In this document: positions 41,514-51,393 of the stretch, piece by piece
Numbering within the stretch: position 1 is the stretch's first letter
Layout: each line of letters begins with the position of its first letter
NCBI RefSeq assembly: GCF_947490405.1
Contig: NZ_CANLGU010000003.1
Coordinates: 248,001 to 312,000 of the forward strand
DNA: 64,000 bases
Reading direction: 5' to 3'
Source of the DNA: an uncultured Algibacter sp.
GTDB taxonomy: Bacteria > Bacteroidota > Bacteroidia > Flavobacteriales > Flavobacteriaceae
The notes under the pieces: generated by a model
The model's input: the letters and a program-made list of their open reading frames with translations, nothing else
Database searches by the model: none
Told to the model about the DNA's origin: nothing
Program-made: the position numbers and the translations under genes

Positions 41514-42137
41514 ATGGCATTACCATCAACTTACACGAATTCCTATTCAACTTTACCTGAATTTTTTGGTAAAATAAGGGATGCTCAAGCACCTGATAGG
41601 TTTACAAATCAAATATTAAAAGATTTAGGATATAAGTCTAACAACCATAGACCTTTCATTCCATTAATGAAAGCTTTAGGTTTTTTGTCATCTGATGGTA
41701 GTCCAACACAGAGATACCAAGAATATCGAAACCACGCTTTGTCAGAAAGAATTATGGGAGAAGCTATTAAAGAAGCTTATTCTGACTTGTTTTTAATAAA
41801 ATCAAAGCCTACTCAAAAGGATAATGAACTAATTACTGGTAAATTCAAAAGTTACCATAATGTAAGTGATACTGTTGCAAACTTAATGTCTAAAACATTC
41901 TTTTCTCTATTAAAAATTGCTGATTTAGAATTTGACCAAAAGAAGTTATCTACTGAAAAAGTTAAGGATAAGATTGAGCCAACCAAAACCGAACCTAAAG
42001 GAGTACAAGAAAAAATAATTAAAGAAACTTCTGGTCTTGGACTTCACTACAATATTCAAATTCATCTACCTGCAACTAAAGATATTGAAGTTTACAATGC
42101 TATTTTTAAATCTTTAAAAGAACATTTAATTGAGTAA
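41514..42137 (+). CDS. DUF5343-like protein (winged-helix-like N-term, separate C-terminal segment)
   Basis: LPEFFGKIRDAQAPDRFTNQILKDLGYKSNNHRPFIPLMKALGFLSSDGSPTQRYQEYR; charged linker; C-term GLHYNIQIHLPATKDIEVYNAIFKSLKEHL. Confidence 0.65.
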   Translation: MALPSTYTNSYSTLPEFFGKIRDAQAPDRFTNQILKDLGYKSNNHRPFIPLMKALGFLSSDGSPTQRYQEYRNHALSERIMGEAIKEAYSDLFLIKSKPTQKDNELITGKFKSYHNVSDTVANLMSKTFFSLLKIADLEFDQKKLSTEKVKDKIEPTKTEPKGVQEKIIKETSGLGLHYNIQIHLPATKDIEVYNAIFKSLKEHLIE

Positions 42138-42714
42138 TCAAAAAGACATAAGAGATTTTCTTTTTCGAGGTTTAATGTTCGAATCAGAAGCTTCCAAATT
42201 TCAAGGAGCTGGAATTCAAATTGGCGCTGACTCAAGTTACACGGAAAAGCAACTTTTGGGAGAAGCACTTGCACCTTTTGGAATTTCGAGACGAAATAAT
42301 GCATTAGAAATGGCTAGACTGTATGCCATTATTAACTGCTTTGAAAATGAAATTAGAGATTTCATTCGTGAAACTTTAACCGAAAATGAAGGTGTTGATT
42401 GGTGGAATAATCTACCTAGAAAAACGAAAGAACACGCAGAAAAAAGACAAACAACCGCATTAACTGATTCTTGGCTTGAAGGAGAAAAAACAGATTTATT
42501 GGGCTTCGTTGATTTTGGAATGCTTGCTTCAATTATGATTGAGAAATGGACTTGTTTTAGTAACTTAATTCCTTCACAGCATTGGCTAAAACAAAGAATG
42601 GAAGAATTGGAAAAAGCTAGAAATTTTATAGCACATAATAGAATGCTTTTACCTAGCGAATTCCAAAGGATTTATATGTATGTTGCTGATTGGAATAGAG
42701 TAATTGGATTATAA
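42130..42714 (+). CDS. HEPN-domain protein (Swt1-like)
   Basis: All-helical; MARLYAIINCFENEIRDFIRETL core and C-terminal RNFIAHN (R-X4-H motif); TTG start overlapping upstream stop by 8 bp. Confidence 0.65.
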   Translation: MSNQKDIRDFLFRGLMFESEASKFQGAGIQIGADSSYTEKQLLGEALAPFGISRRNNALEMARLYAIINCFENEIRDFIRETLTENEGVDWWNNLPRKTKEHAEKRQTTALTDSWLEGEKTDLLGFVDFGMLASIMIEKWTCFSNLIPSQHWLKQRMEELEKARNFIAHNRMLLPSEFQRIYMYVADWNRVIGL

Positions 42715-42718
42715 AAAC

Positions 42719-42728
42719 TGTTGCCAAC
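42719..42728 (-). repeat. Inner inverted repeat, right arm
   Basis: TGTTGCCAAC, reverse complement of 41482-41491. Confidence 0.7.
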
Positions 42729-42764
42729 AACGTGTATAATTAATTGCTGGTTTTAGCCTACTTA

Positions 42765-42786
42765 AGAAAATCCTCGCGGATTTTCT
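42765..42786 (+). other. Stem-loop within right flank of cassette
   Basis: AGAAAATCC-TCGC-GGATTTTCT, 9-bp perfect stem. Confidence 0.65.
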
Positions 42787-42845
42787 ATTCGGTTTGTATT
42801 TGCTAAATTAGGTGATTAAAACACGCAACAAATCATATAAAAACA

Positions 42846-42855
42846 CGTTAGCGAA
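42846..42855 (-). repeat. Outer inverted repeat, right arm
   Basis: CGTTAGCGAA, reverse complement of 41411-41420. Confidence 0.7.
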
Positions 42856-42863
42856 AATCAATC

Positions 42864-43136
42864 CTAAACCTCCAAAATCTCTTCTTCGCTCTTTTGAAAT
42901 ACATAGGTTAAAAACCACATGATGGTAAATGTTGGTATAATATCAAACCCAGGTATAATCTCTTCAATAAAAGATACAACACCAGCTATTTTACCACGGT
43001 TACCTTTATACATTTTGCTCATTAAATACCCAGATGCTGGTGCCCAAATAATATCAAAAATGGTAAGCATACCAATAGCATCAAATACTAGGCTTAATCC
43101 GAGCTTTTTATATTTACTTAAATTTTCTAAATTCAT
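42864..43136 (-). CDS. Small membrane hypothetical protein
   Basis: 90 aa, two hydrophobic segments, intact ORF. Confidence 0.65.
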   Translation of the reverse strand: MNLENLSKYKKLGLSLVFDAIGMLTIFDIIWAPASGYLMSKMYKGNRGKIAGVVSFIEEIIPGFDIIPTFTIMWFLTYVFQKSEEEILEV

Positions 43137-43177
43137 TCTATATATTTATTAAAAATATAACAAGAAACGTACCAAGT

Positions 43178-43765
43178 TTATTTTCCAATAAGCTTTAGAA
43201 ACTCATTTCTAGTTTCAATTTTTTCAAACTGCCCTCTAAAGCCAGAAGTTGTTGTTATAGAATTTTGTTTTTGCACACCTCGCATCATCATACACATGTG
43301 TGATGCTTCAATAACCACAGCTACACCTTGAGGCTTAAGCGTATCATTTATACAATCTAAAACTTGCTCTGTAAGGCGTTCTTGTACTTGCAATCGTCTT
43401 GCAAACACATCAACAATTCTAGGTAATTTACTCAACCCTACAATTTGACCGTTAGGAATATATGCAATGTGTACCTTTCCAAAAAAAGGTAAGATATGGT
43501 GTTCACAAAGCGAATACAACTCAATATCTTTAACAATAACCATTTCATTATAAGACTCTTTAAACATGGCTCCCTTTAGGATTTCAACTGGATCTTGATC
43601 GTAACCTTGAGTTAAAAATTGCATCGCTTTGGCTGCACGTTCAGGTGTCTTCAAAAGACCTTCACGCTGCGTATTTTCACCTAAGTCCTTAATAATAGCT
43701 TCGTATCTGTTTTTAACATCATCAGTGATTTTATCGTTGTACTCTTCAAAACTTTTATATGGCAT
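43178..43765 (-). CDS. folE: GTP cyclohydrolase I
   Basis: [50 protein letters not shown]. Confidence 0.97.
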   Translation of the reverse strand: MPYKSFEEYNDKITDDVKNRYEAIIKDLGENTQREGLLKTPERAAKAMQFLTQGYDQDPVEILKGAMFKESYNEMVIVKDIELYSLCEHHILPFFGKVHIAYIPNGQIVGLSKLPRIVDVFARRLQVQERLTEQVLDCINDTLKPQGVAVVIEASHMCMMMRGVQKQNSITTTSGFRGQFEKIETRNEFLKLIGK

Positions 43766-43943
43766 AATCTTACTTAAATTTAAACCTAAAGGTAGCTAAA
43801 AAAATAATTTCTAAACTCAATGTTTAAGAACCTTGCATAAACTTTTAACTTTTTATTGGGAATAATAATTAGCAACAAATTTAGTTTTGTATATGCTTAG
43901 TAACTAAAACTGGGCATACTTTCATCATCAATCAAATCAATTC

Positions 43944-46436
43944 ATGAAGCTAATAACCTTCTTATTGCTATGCTTTTGTGTTATTCTGAATCCAGAAGCA
44001 CAAACAAAAAAGGTTTATCAAATAACAAGAACACAAAAGCCTCCAAATATTGACGGTGTTATTAATGAAGGTACATGGGATAATTTACAAATAGCCACAG
44101 ACTTTATTCAATTTAGGCCAGATGTTGGAAAATCTCCAATAAAAGAAAAGCGAACTGAAGTAAAAATGTGCTATGATGATAAAGCTATTTATATAGCTGC
44201 TTATCTACATGACAATCCTGACGATGTTATGCGCCAATTCACACAGCGCGATAATTTTGGGCAATCCGATTTTTTTGGTATAATCTTCAATCCTAATAAT
44301 GATGCCCAAAACAACACCGAATTTTTTGTTTTTAGCTCTGGAACCCAAGCTGATGCTGTTGAAAGCCCTAATAATGGTGAAGATTTTGGATGGAATGCTG
44401 TTTGGGAAAGCGCTGTAAAACTTGTTGATGATGGCTGGGTTGTTGAAATAAAAATACCTTACAGGGCATTGCGGTTTACACAACAAGAAGATCCAACTTG
44501 GGGCATACAATTTCATAGGCACTTTAGAAAAACAAGAGCTCAATATACTTGGAATGCTATTGATGTTACTAAAGGTAATTTTGGGTTGTATAATGCAGAA
44601 TTAAAGGGATTAAAAAATATTAAACCGCCTACTCGATTGAGTTTTTACCCATATGCTTCTAGTCTAGTTAGTACTTTTGATGGTGAAACCGAAACCGATT
44701 TTGCTGCTGGCTTGGATGTGAAGTATGGCATTACTGAAAACATAACTTTAGACGCCACTTTAATTCCTGATTTTAGTCAAGCTGGTTTTGACAATGTTGA
44801 ATTGAATTTAGGTCCCTTCGAGCAACAATTTGCAGAACAAAGGCAGTTTTTTACAGAGGGTGTTGATTTATTTAATAAAGGAAGATTATTCTATTCAAGA
44901 CGCATAGGTGGCAACCCTACTGTTACTCCTGAAACTGCAGATGATGAGGATGTTATTGATTATCCAGAAAAAGTGCAAATGATTAATGCCATAAAAATAT
45001 CTGGCAGAACTAAAAAAGGCTTAGGTATTGGTTTCTTTAATGCTATTACTGAAAAAACTTCAGCTACTATTGAAAAGACTGAAATAATTAACGAAAATAC
45101 ACCTAGCGAACAAACTATAAAATCGAGACGAAAAGAAATTGTTGAACCACTTGCAAACTATAATATTATGGTTCTAGATCAGCAATTTAATAAAAACTCA
45201 TCTGTAACTTTAATCAACACAAACGTAACTCGAGATGGAAATTTTAGAGATGCCAACGTAACAGGTTTGTTATTAGATTTAGTAAACAAAAAGAATACTT
45301 ATGGTGCTCAAGGCGAAGTTAAAATGAGTACTTTCAATGATGTTGAGAATCAAGAAAACGGCTATAGTGCTAGATTAGGTATTAGTAAAAACAGCGGTAA
45401 ACTAAGGTATAATATTAATTATAGCTATGCAGATGAGCACTACAATATTAACGACTTAGGTATACTATTTAGAAATAACTATAGTAACTTTCGTGGAGAA
45501 ATAAATTACAGAATCTTTAAACCAACAAAAAAGCTGAATAACTTTTGGGCTGGCTTTTGGTTCAATTATAATCAACTGGCTAATCCGAATACTTATACTG
45601 GGACTAATAGTGGTTTTTATATTAATGCAACAACAAAAAAACTATTCTCTTTTGGCGGTAATATATTTACAAACATTGGAAAGCGTTATGATTATTTTGA
45701 GCCAAGAAATGGATTTGATAGCTTTTTTATAACTAAAAACTATACAGAATCTAATGTAAGAATATCTTCTGATTACAATAAGTTTTTTGCGTTAAATGCA
45801 AATTTTGGATATGGGTTGTTTTTTGACAAAGAAAGAGACAATTATAGCAATTGGTGGTATGGTATTGGACCACGCTTTAAGTTTAATGATAAATTTTTAG
45901 TTGTTTTACGCTATGAATATGATGACTATTTTGGGGATAGAGGTTACATTAACGGACAAGATGTTGATGGAGAAATTATTTTTGGTCAACGAGAGCGCAT
46001 TGAAACTGAAGTGAGTATTTCTGGAAGTTATAACTTCAATCCTTTTAACGCATTAACTTTAAGCTTTAGAAATTATTTAAGTCGTGTAACTTATGATAAT
46101 CAAGTTTACAATTTACAAAATGATGGTAGTTTAGACATATCCAATACTAACACCAAAACAACTATTGGCAATGATACTGATTTTAATCCTGATGCAAATT
46201 TTAACACTTGGAATTTAGACTTTAGCTATACTTGGCAATTTGCTCCAGGTAGTCAATTAACGGCATTGTATAGAAATCAGATTTTTAATTTTTCTGACGA
46301 TTCTCAAGACAGTTACTTTGATAGTTTAAATAACTTATTTGACCAAGAAAAGCGAAATACTTTTTCCTTAAGATTGGTTTACTTTATTGATTATAATGAT
46401 GCTAAAAATATATTCAAAAACAAAAAGAGTTCATAA
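43944..46436 (+). CDS. DUF5916-type protein with N-terminal CBM9-like domain
   Basis: IDGVINEGTWDNLQIATDFIQFRPDVGKSPIKEKRTEVKMCYDDKAIYIAAYLHD; outer-membrane beta-barrel-like C-term; QFAEQRQFFTEGVDLF. Confidence 0.85.
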   Translation: MKLITFLLLCFCVILNPEAQTKKVYQITRTQKPPNIDGVINEGTWDNLQIATDFIQFRPDVGKSPIKEKRTEVKMCYDDKAIYIAAYLHDNPDDVMRQFTQRDNFGQSDFFGIIFNPNNDAQNNTEFFVFSSGTQADAVESPNNGEDFGWNAVWESAVKLVDDGWVVEIKIPYRALRFTQQEDPTWGIQFHRHFRKTRAQYTWNAIDVTKGNFGLYNAELKGLKNIKPPTRLSFYPYASSLVSTFDGETETDFAAGLDVKYGITENITLDATLIPDFSQAGFDNVELNLGPFEQQFAEQRQFFTEGVDLFNKGRLFYSRRIGGNPTVTPETADDEDVIDYPEKVQMINAIKISGRTKKGLGIGFFNAITEKTSATIEKTEIINENTPSEQTIKSRRKEIVEPLANYNIMVLDQQFNKNSSVTLINTNVTRDGNFRDANVTGLLLDLVNKKNTYGAQGEVKMSTFNDVENQENGYSARLGISKNSGKLRYNINYSYADEHYNINDLGILFRNNYSNFRGEINYRIFKPTKKLNNFWAGFWFNYNQLANPNTYTGTNSGFYINATTKKLFSFGGNIFTNIGKRYDYFEPRNGFDSFFITKNYTESNVRISSDYNKFFALNANFGYGLFFDKERDNYSNWWYGIGPRFKFNDKFLVVLRYEYDDYFGDRGYINGQDVDGEIIFGQRERIETEVSISGSYNFNPFNALTLSFRNYLSRVTYDNQVYNLQNDGSLDISNTNTKTTIGNDTDFNPDANFNTWNLDFSYTWQFAPGSQLTALYRNQIFNFSDDSQDSYFDSLNNLFDQEKRNTFSLRLVYFIDYNDAKNIFKNKKSS

Positions 46437-46486
46437 TTGTTCATCACAGTATAATGTAGTAAATTCACTGCTATTATTTTTTATAG

Positions 46487-47149
46487 ATGATTCAAGCAAA
46501 AAACATTCATAAATATTACGGCGACTTACAGGTTTTAAAAGGGGTTGATGTAGAAATTAATAAAGGTGAAATTGTTTCTATTGTAGGAGCTTCTGGTGCA
46601 GGTAAAACAACTTTATTACACATTTTAGGTACTCTAGATAAGGGGGCCTCTAAAGATAATTCTGAATTACTAATTAATGGAACCGATGTTAACAGTCTAA
46701 AAGACAAAGCTTTAGCGAAGTTTAGGAACGAACATATTGGTTTTATCTTTCAATTTCATCAACTACTCCCGGAATTTACAGCTATAGAGAATGTTTGTTT
46801 ACCAGCTTTTATAAAAGGCACCAAAAAAACCGAAGCAGAAAAACGAGCTAAAGAGCTTTTAGATTTTTTAGGTTTATCTCATCGCTACAATCATAAACCT
46901 AACGAGCTTTCTGGTGGAGAACAACAACGCGTTGCTGTAGCTAGAGCTTTAATTAATAATCCTGATTTAATTTTTGCTGATGAACCTTCTGGTAATCTGG
47001 ATAGTGAGTCTGCTGAAAACTTACACAATCTATTTTTTAAACTCCGAGATGAGTTTGGACAAACTTTTGTAATTGTTACACACAATGAAGAATTGGCTAA
47101 TATGGCAGATAGAAAATTAACTATGGTAGATGGGAATTTTAAACTCTAA
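46487..47149 (+). CDS. LolD-like ABC transporter ATP-binding protein
   Basis: Walker [10 protein letters not shown]; signature [15 protein letters not shown]; Walker [10 protein letters not shown]. Confidence 0.92.
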   Translation: MIQAKNIHKYYGDLQVLKGVDVEINKGEIVSIVGASGAGKTTLLHILGTLDKGASKDNSELLINGTDVNSLKDKALAKFRNEHIGFIFQFHQLLPEFTAIENVCLPAFIKGTKKTEAEKRAKELLDFLGLSHRYNHKPNELSGGEQQRVAVARALINNPDLIFADEPSGNLDSESAENLHNLFFKLRDEFGQTFVIVTHNEELANMADRKLTMVDGNFKL

Positions 47150-48314
47150 ACTTATTTAAAGCAAATTGGAGCACACCAAAAAATGGACCAATAGCTAGTA
47201 CTAAGAAAAGGTGTCTTACTTCAATACTGTTTTGCATGCTATTGATTAATTGTATACTCAATATAGTTATACCAAACCCAATAGAGTTTACAATAGTGAG
47301 TGCAGTACCTTTAGCGTAATTTGGTGCACTTTGCGCTACTAAAGTTGAAAATAGTGGTGAATCTGCAATAACTACAATTCCCCAAAAAAGAAGAAACCCA
47401 AGAAACACTGTTTCCGAACTAATTAAAAAAAATATAGGAGACACTAAGCAACATATACATGATAGCGAGAGTGTTGCTACAGCAACTTTTTTTGGTGTAT
47501 ATATTTGGGATAAAAAACCAGAGAACACACAGCCAACTGCACCAATACCAATTATAATAAAACTCCACAACGAAACATTAAAATGTGCGTTGTTATGATG
47601 ACCTAAATATCGACTTAATATAAATGGTACAAAGGCCCAAAAGGCATAAAGTTCCCACATGTGTCCAAAATATCCAAAAGCGGCACTTCTAAATTTTTTA
47701 ATTTTAAACACACTGTAAAACAAAGTAATATCAAATTTTTGCGATTTCACTTTATATGGACCTTCAGGTACAAAAAGTACTAAAACCAAACCGCCTAGAA
47801 AAGCGACTATTGAAGTAATATATACTAAACTCTTCCATGAAATAAAATCTCCAAACACTTTTAAAGCATGAGGAAATGCGGTTCCAATTACCAATGCACC
47901 AACTAAAAACCCTAATGATTTTCCTAATCCGCTTTTAAAGAAATCAGAAGCTATTTTCATTCCTACTGGATATATTCCAGCTAAGAAAAACCCAGTACCA
48001 AACCGGATAGCAAACAAACTTTTAAAAGTATTAACCTCTAATACTGTTAAAAGATTTATACCTGAAGCAATCATTGCAGAGATAAAAAAAACTTTTGAAG
48101 CAGAAAATCGATCAGAAATAGCTAAAATAGCAAATAAAAAAGTTCCGATAATAAAACCAAACTGTACAGCAGAGGTTAAATGAGACAGCGAAGACAAGCT
48201 CAAATTAAAGTTTCCTATTAAATCAAAAATAATGGCATTTCCAGCAAACCATAAAGATGTACAGCAAAACTGAGCAAAAACAATAATTGGTAAAATATAT
48301 TTTTTAATTGGCAT
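47139..48314 (-). CDS. MFS transporter
   Basis: 12 TM pattern, [12 protein letters not shown] loop. Confidence 0.85.
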   Translation of the reverse strand: MPIKKYILPIIVFAQFCCTSLWFAGNAIIFDLIGNFNLSLSSLSHLTSAVQFGFIIGTFLFAILAISDRFSASKVFFISAMIASGINLLTVLEVNTFKSLFAIRFGTGFFLAGIYPVGMKIASDFFKSGLGKSLGFLVGALVIGTAFPHALKVFGDFISWKSLVYITSIVAFLGGLVLVLFVPEGPYKVKSQKFDITLFYSVFKIKKFRSAAFGYFGHMWELYAFWAFVPFILSRYLGHHNNAHFNVSLWSFIIIGIGAVGCVFSGFLSQIYTPKKVAVATLSLSCICCLVSPIFFLISSETVFLGFLLFWGIVVIADSPLFSTLVAQSAPNYAKGTALTIVNSIGFGITILSIQLINSMQNSIEVRHLFLVLAIGPFFGVLQFALNKFRV

Positions 48315-48381
48315 TAAGCTTTTTTCTATATCTAAATAAAATAAATCAGTCTCCTTTATGTTCTGCTAATTACAGTTATTT

Positions 48382-49176
48382 TTGTTAAATATGAATAGAA
48401 GTACAAAAAAAATTCCTAGAGCTGAGTTAAAAGATTTTCTAGACACTAAAATTGAAGCCTATAATAATCCTAAATTTATTGAAAGTGACCCCATACAAAT
48501 TCCACATAGCTTTAGTAAAAAAGAAGATATTGAAATTTCTGGTTTTTTAATAGCTACTATAGCTTGGGGAAACCGAAAAAGCATCATAAATAATGGCAAA
48601 AAGTTAATACAACTGCTTGATAACTCACCGCATGATTTTGTAATGAATCATCAAGAAACTGATTTAGAAAAGCTTCTCCCTTTTGTTCATAGAACCTTTA
48701 ATGGCGATGATTGTATTCAGTTTATTAAATCGCTTCAAAATATTTACAAAAACCATAGTGGTTTAGAGGCAGTTTTTGCAAATCATGCTAAAAACGATTC
48801 TCTTCAACATGCCATTTCAAAATTTAAAACTATTTTTTTTGAGATTGAACATTTAAAACGTACGCAAAAACATGTAAGCGACCCCATGAAAAATTCTGCT
48901 GCAAAACGCATAAACATGTTTTTAAGATGGATGGTTAGAGATGATAAAGCTGGTGTTGATTTTGGTATATGGAAATCTATATCTCCCAGTTTACTTTCTT
49001 GCCCTTTGGATGTACATTCAGGAAATGTAGCTAGAAAACTAAAGTTGTTAAAGCGTAAACAAAACGATGCTAAAGCCTTAGCTGAATTAGATAAATCTCT
49101 TAGAAAACTAGATTCTAAAGACCCTGTTAAATATGATTTTGCGCTATTTGGTTTAGGAGTTTTTGAAGGTTTTTAG
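48382..49176 (+). CDS. TIGR02757 / DUF2400 family protein
   Basis: SFSKKEDIEISGFLIATIAWGNRKSIINN; KRINMFLRWMVRDDKAGVDFGIW; CPLDVHSGNVARKL. Confidence 0.88.
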   Translation: MLNMNRSTKKIPRAELKDFLDTKIEAYNNPKFIESDPIQIPHSFSKKEDIEISGFLIATIAWGNRKSIINNGKKLIQLLDNSPHDFVMNHQETDLEKLLPFVHRTFNGDDCIQFIKSLQNIYKNHSGLEAVFANHAKNDSLQHAISKFKTIFFEIEHLKRTQKHVSDPMKNSAAKRINMFLRWMVRDDKAGVDFGIWKSISPSLLSCPLDVHSGNVARKLKLLKRKQNDAKALAELDKSLRKLDSKDPVKYDFALFGLGVFEGF

Positions 49177-49197
49177 AATTTTAATGAACGTACATTT

Positions 49198-49348
49198 GCG
49201 TTAGGGATAGAAGCGGCATCCTTTTTAAAAATCTTTAAAAAACAAGTTGCTTAGAAACTATAATTTAACAGATTGCTACGATTGTTCCTCCCTCAGGATA
49301 ACGTTTTAAAAAGATATAGCGAATAGCCCGACCCTTTTGGTAACGCCA
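49198..49348 (-). repeat. Dispersed intergenic repeat (inverse orientation copy)
   Basis: Reverse complement GGCGTTACCAAAAGGGTCGGGCTATTCG vs GGCGTTACCACAAGGGTCGGGCTATTCG at 28051; other end cgttagggatag vs ctatccctaacg. Confidence 0.65.
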
Positions 49349-49349
49349 T

Positions 49350-49392
49350 AAAAAAAACGATTGACAAACATTTAGTTTATCAATCGTTAATT
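49350..49392. terminator. Terminator hairpin downstream of M61 peptidase
   Basis: ACGATTGA ... TCAATCGT stem with flanking A/T tracts. Confidence 0.65.
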
Positions 49393-49416
49393 CTAATTAG
49401 TAATATTAAAATACTA

Positions 49417-51309
49417 TTACCCTCTTAACCAAGCTTCACGCAATGCTTTTTGAGCATCTGTTGCATTTTCTTTTTCTTTTAATATTTTCGCAGACTTATA
49501 TGCTTGTGTTAGAGTTGTTTTTATAATAACTTCTTCTCCATCGCGCAGTAAAACAACCTCTACATCTCTACCTGGTTTCCAGCCAAAAACCCCACCTAAA
49601 ACTTGATTAGCATTTTGTAAAGTTACTTCTGTACCATCAATAGATTTGATGATATCATTTGGTTGTACGCCTTGTTCTTTCCAGAAACTTACCCCTAAGG
49701 CACTATCTGTGAAGAAAATCCCTTTATCTGGATCACCACTTACAATGGGTGTATTATCTAACATAATATAATTAGTTTCTGCCTTACCATCTCCTATTTC
49801 TAAACCTGCTTTATCAAAGAAAACATTATAATCAATTGGAATATCTCCAACGACATGCGTGTTTAAAAACTCGCCAACTGATGGATACGTCATAGCTGTG
49901 ATTTCTTCTATTAATTTATCATCTTCAAAAGGTTTATTTTTACCATATTTATTGGAAAGCTCTTTCATTAGAGATAAAATACCTCTATTACCATTACTTG
50001 CTTCTCGTATTAAAATATCGATACACATACCTATTAATGCCCCTTTTTGATATACATTTAAATATTGATCTTTATAAGGTGCTTTGAGTACATTTTCACT
50101 CATGATAGTGAAACTCATGGCATCATTTAGCTTTTTTGATGCCTTAATTTTACCTAATATTTTGTTATAAAAATCTTTTTCTTCTACCAAACCTTGATCT
50201 ACTTGGAATAGGGTTGCAAAGTATTCTGTAACTCCCTCGTACATCCACAGATGTTTTGAAAATGTTGGGTTGTTGTAGTCAAAATAGTGTACATCCTCAG
50301 AATGAACACTCAACGGTGTAACGATATGAAAAAATTCATGAGACACTACATCTGTCATAGCTGAGGCAATAGCATCTTGATCCATAGCTTCTGGCAAAAC
50401 TACTACTGTAGATGTATGATGCTCTAATGCACCGAATCCTTTGGGAGACCCTTCCGACCCATCAGAAAGGTATAAGTAAATATCATATCGTGGTGTTGAG
50501 TTAATATCTCCCATATACACTTTTTGAGCTTGCATCATTTTAAAGACAACATCTTTAAGCGATTTTGCTGTATGCACTTTGTTTGGTGAGTATACACTTA
50601 AAACAATTTTAATATCGCCTACCTGAAATTCTTCAACATCTAATTTACCATACATCATTGGGTTATCAGTTATATCGAAATATCTTGGAGCAAGGTAACT
50701 TGTAGTTGTCATTTTACCATCCTCACTTGCTTTAGAACTTATATTTTGTAGAGCTGAAGTACGAATAAAATCTGATGGTGCAGTAATATCTAACTTGTAT
50801 TGATTATTTTTTAAAGAATCGAAGTATCCTATAAACCCATGTAAGTTTAACACATAGTTTTCTGGCTCAATATTAGTACCTGATGGTGAAAAAGGGGTAT
50901 CTTTTCCGATACCACCCGTTTTTTCGATATCGTACGTATCATTAACCAAATAAGTTATTTTATCTAGCTCTTTTGCATTTGCAATAGTCCAAGAGTTTGT
51001 ATCTAATTTACTTACAGCCATTTCGTTTCCTTTATAATCAAAGGCTTTAAAGCTATCGATGTACTTACCAAAGTCACTTACTGAGTATGTTCCTTGCACT
51101 ACTCTTGGAAGCCTGTATGTAACCGTTTCTACTGTAAAACGCCCCGGGTTGATTATTACTGGTGCTTTATCATCAGTAATGTTGGATAAATTTATTGAAG
51201 TTTCAATAGGTAAATTTGTTGCTAAATCGTTGATAGCATTTTTATTGGAGCCACAACCTACTAATATGGCACCAGCAAAAAATGCTAGAAGTGTTTTTGT
51301 AGTCATCAA
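49417..51309 (-). CDS. M61-family (glycyl aminopeptidase-like) metallopeptidase with PDZ domain
   Basis: VVSHEFFHIVTPL (HExxH); LWMYEGVTEYFATL; C-terminal PDZ-like GVQPNDIIKSIDG; lipobox VGCGS. Confidence 0.92.
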   Translation of the reverse strand: MMTTKTLLAFFAGAILVGCGSNKNAINDLATNLPIETSINLSNITDDKAPVIINPGRFTVETVTYRLPRVVQGTYSVSDFGKYIDSFKAFDYKGNEMAVSKLDTNSWTIANAKELDKITYLVNDTYDIEKTGGIGKDTPFSPSGTNIEPENYVLNLHGFIGYFDSLKNNQYKLDITAPSDFIRTSALQNISSKASEDGKMTTTSYLAPRYFDITDNPMMYGKLDVEEFQVGDIKIVLSVYSPNKVHTAKSLKDVVFKMMQAQKVYMGDINSTPRYDIYLYLSDGSEGSPKGFGALEHHTSTVVVLPEAMDQDAIASAMTDVVSHEFFHIVTPLSVHSEDVHYFDYNNPTFSKHLWMYEGVTEYFATLFQVDQGLVEEKDFYNKILGKIKASKKLNDAMSFTIMSENVLKAPYKDQYLNVYQKGALIGMCIDILIREASNGNRGILSLMKELSNKYGKNKPFEDDKLIEEITAMTYPSVGEFLNTHVVGDIPIDYNVFFDKAGLEIGDGKAETNYIMLDNTPIVSGDPDKGIFFTDSALGVSFWKEQGVQPNDIIKSIDGTEVTLQNANQVLGGVFGWKPGRDVEVVLLRDGEEVIIKTTLTQAYKSAKILKEKENATDAQKALREAWLRG

Positions 51310-51393
51310 AATCGATTTTATAATTTTTTAATTGACGTGCAAATTACCATAATGTTACGGGGTGCTTTCTTAAGGTTTTGTTAAATTCGCAAT

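Noticed and set aside
41400-42860. Canonical integron cassette with attC site
   Set aside because: Ends read CGCTAAC/GTTAGCG and do not fit the RYYYAAC/GTTRRRY consensus, and no integrase is in the window. Kept only as a cassette-like structure.
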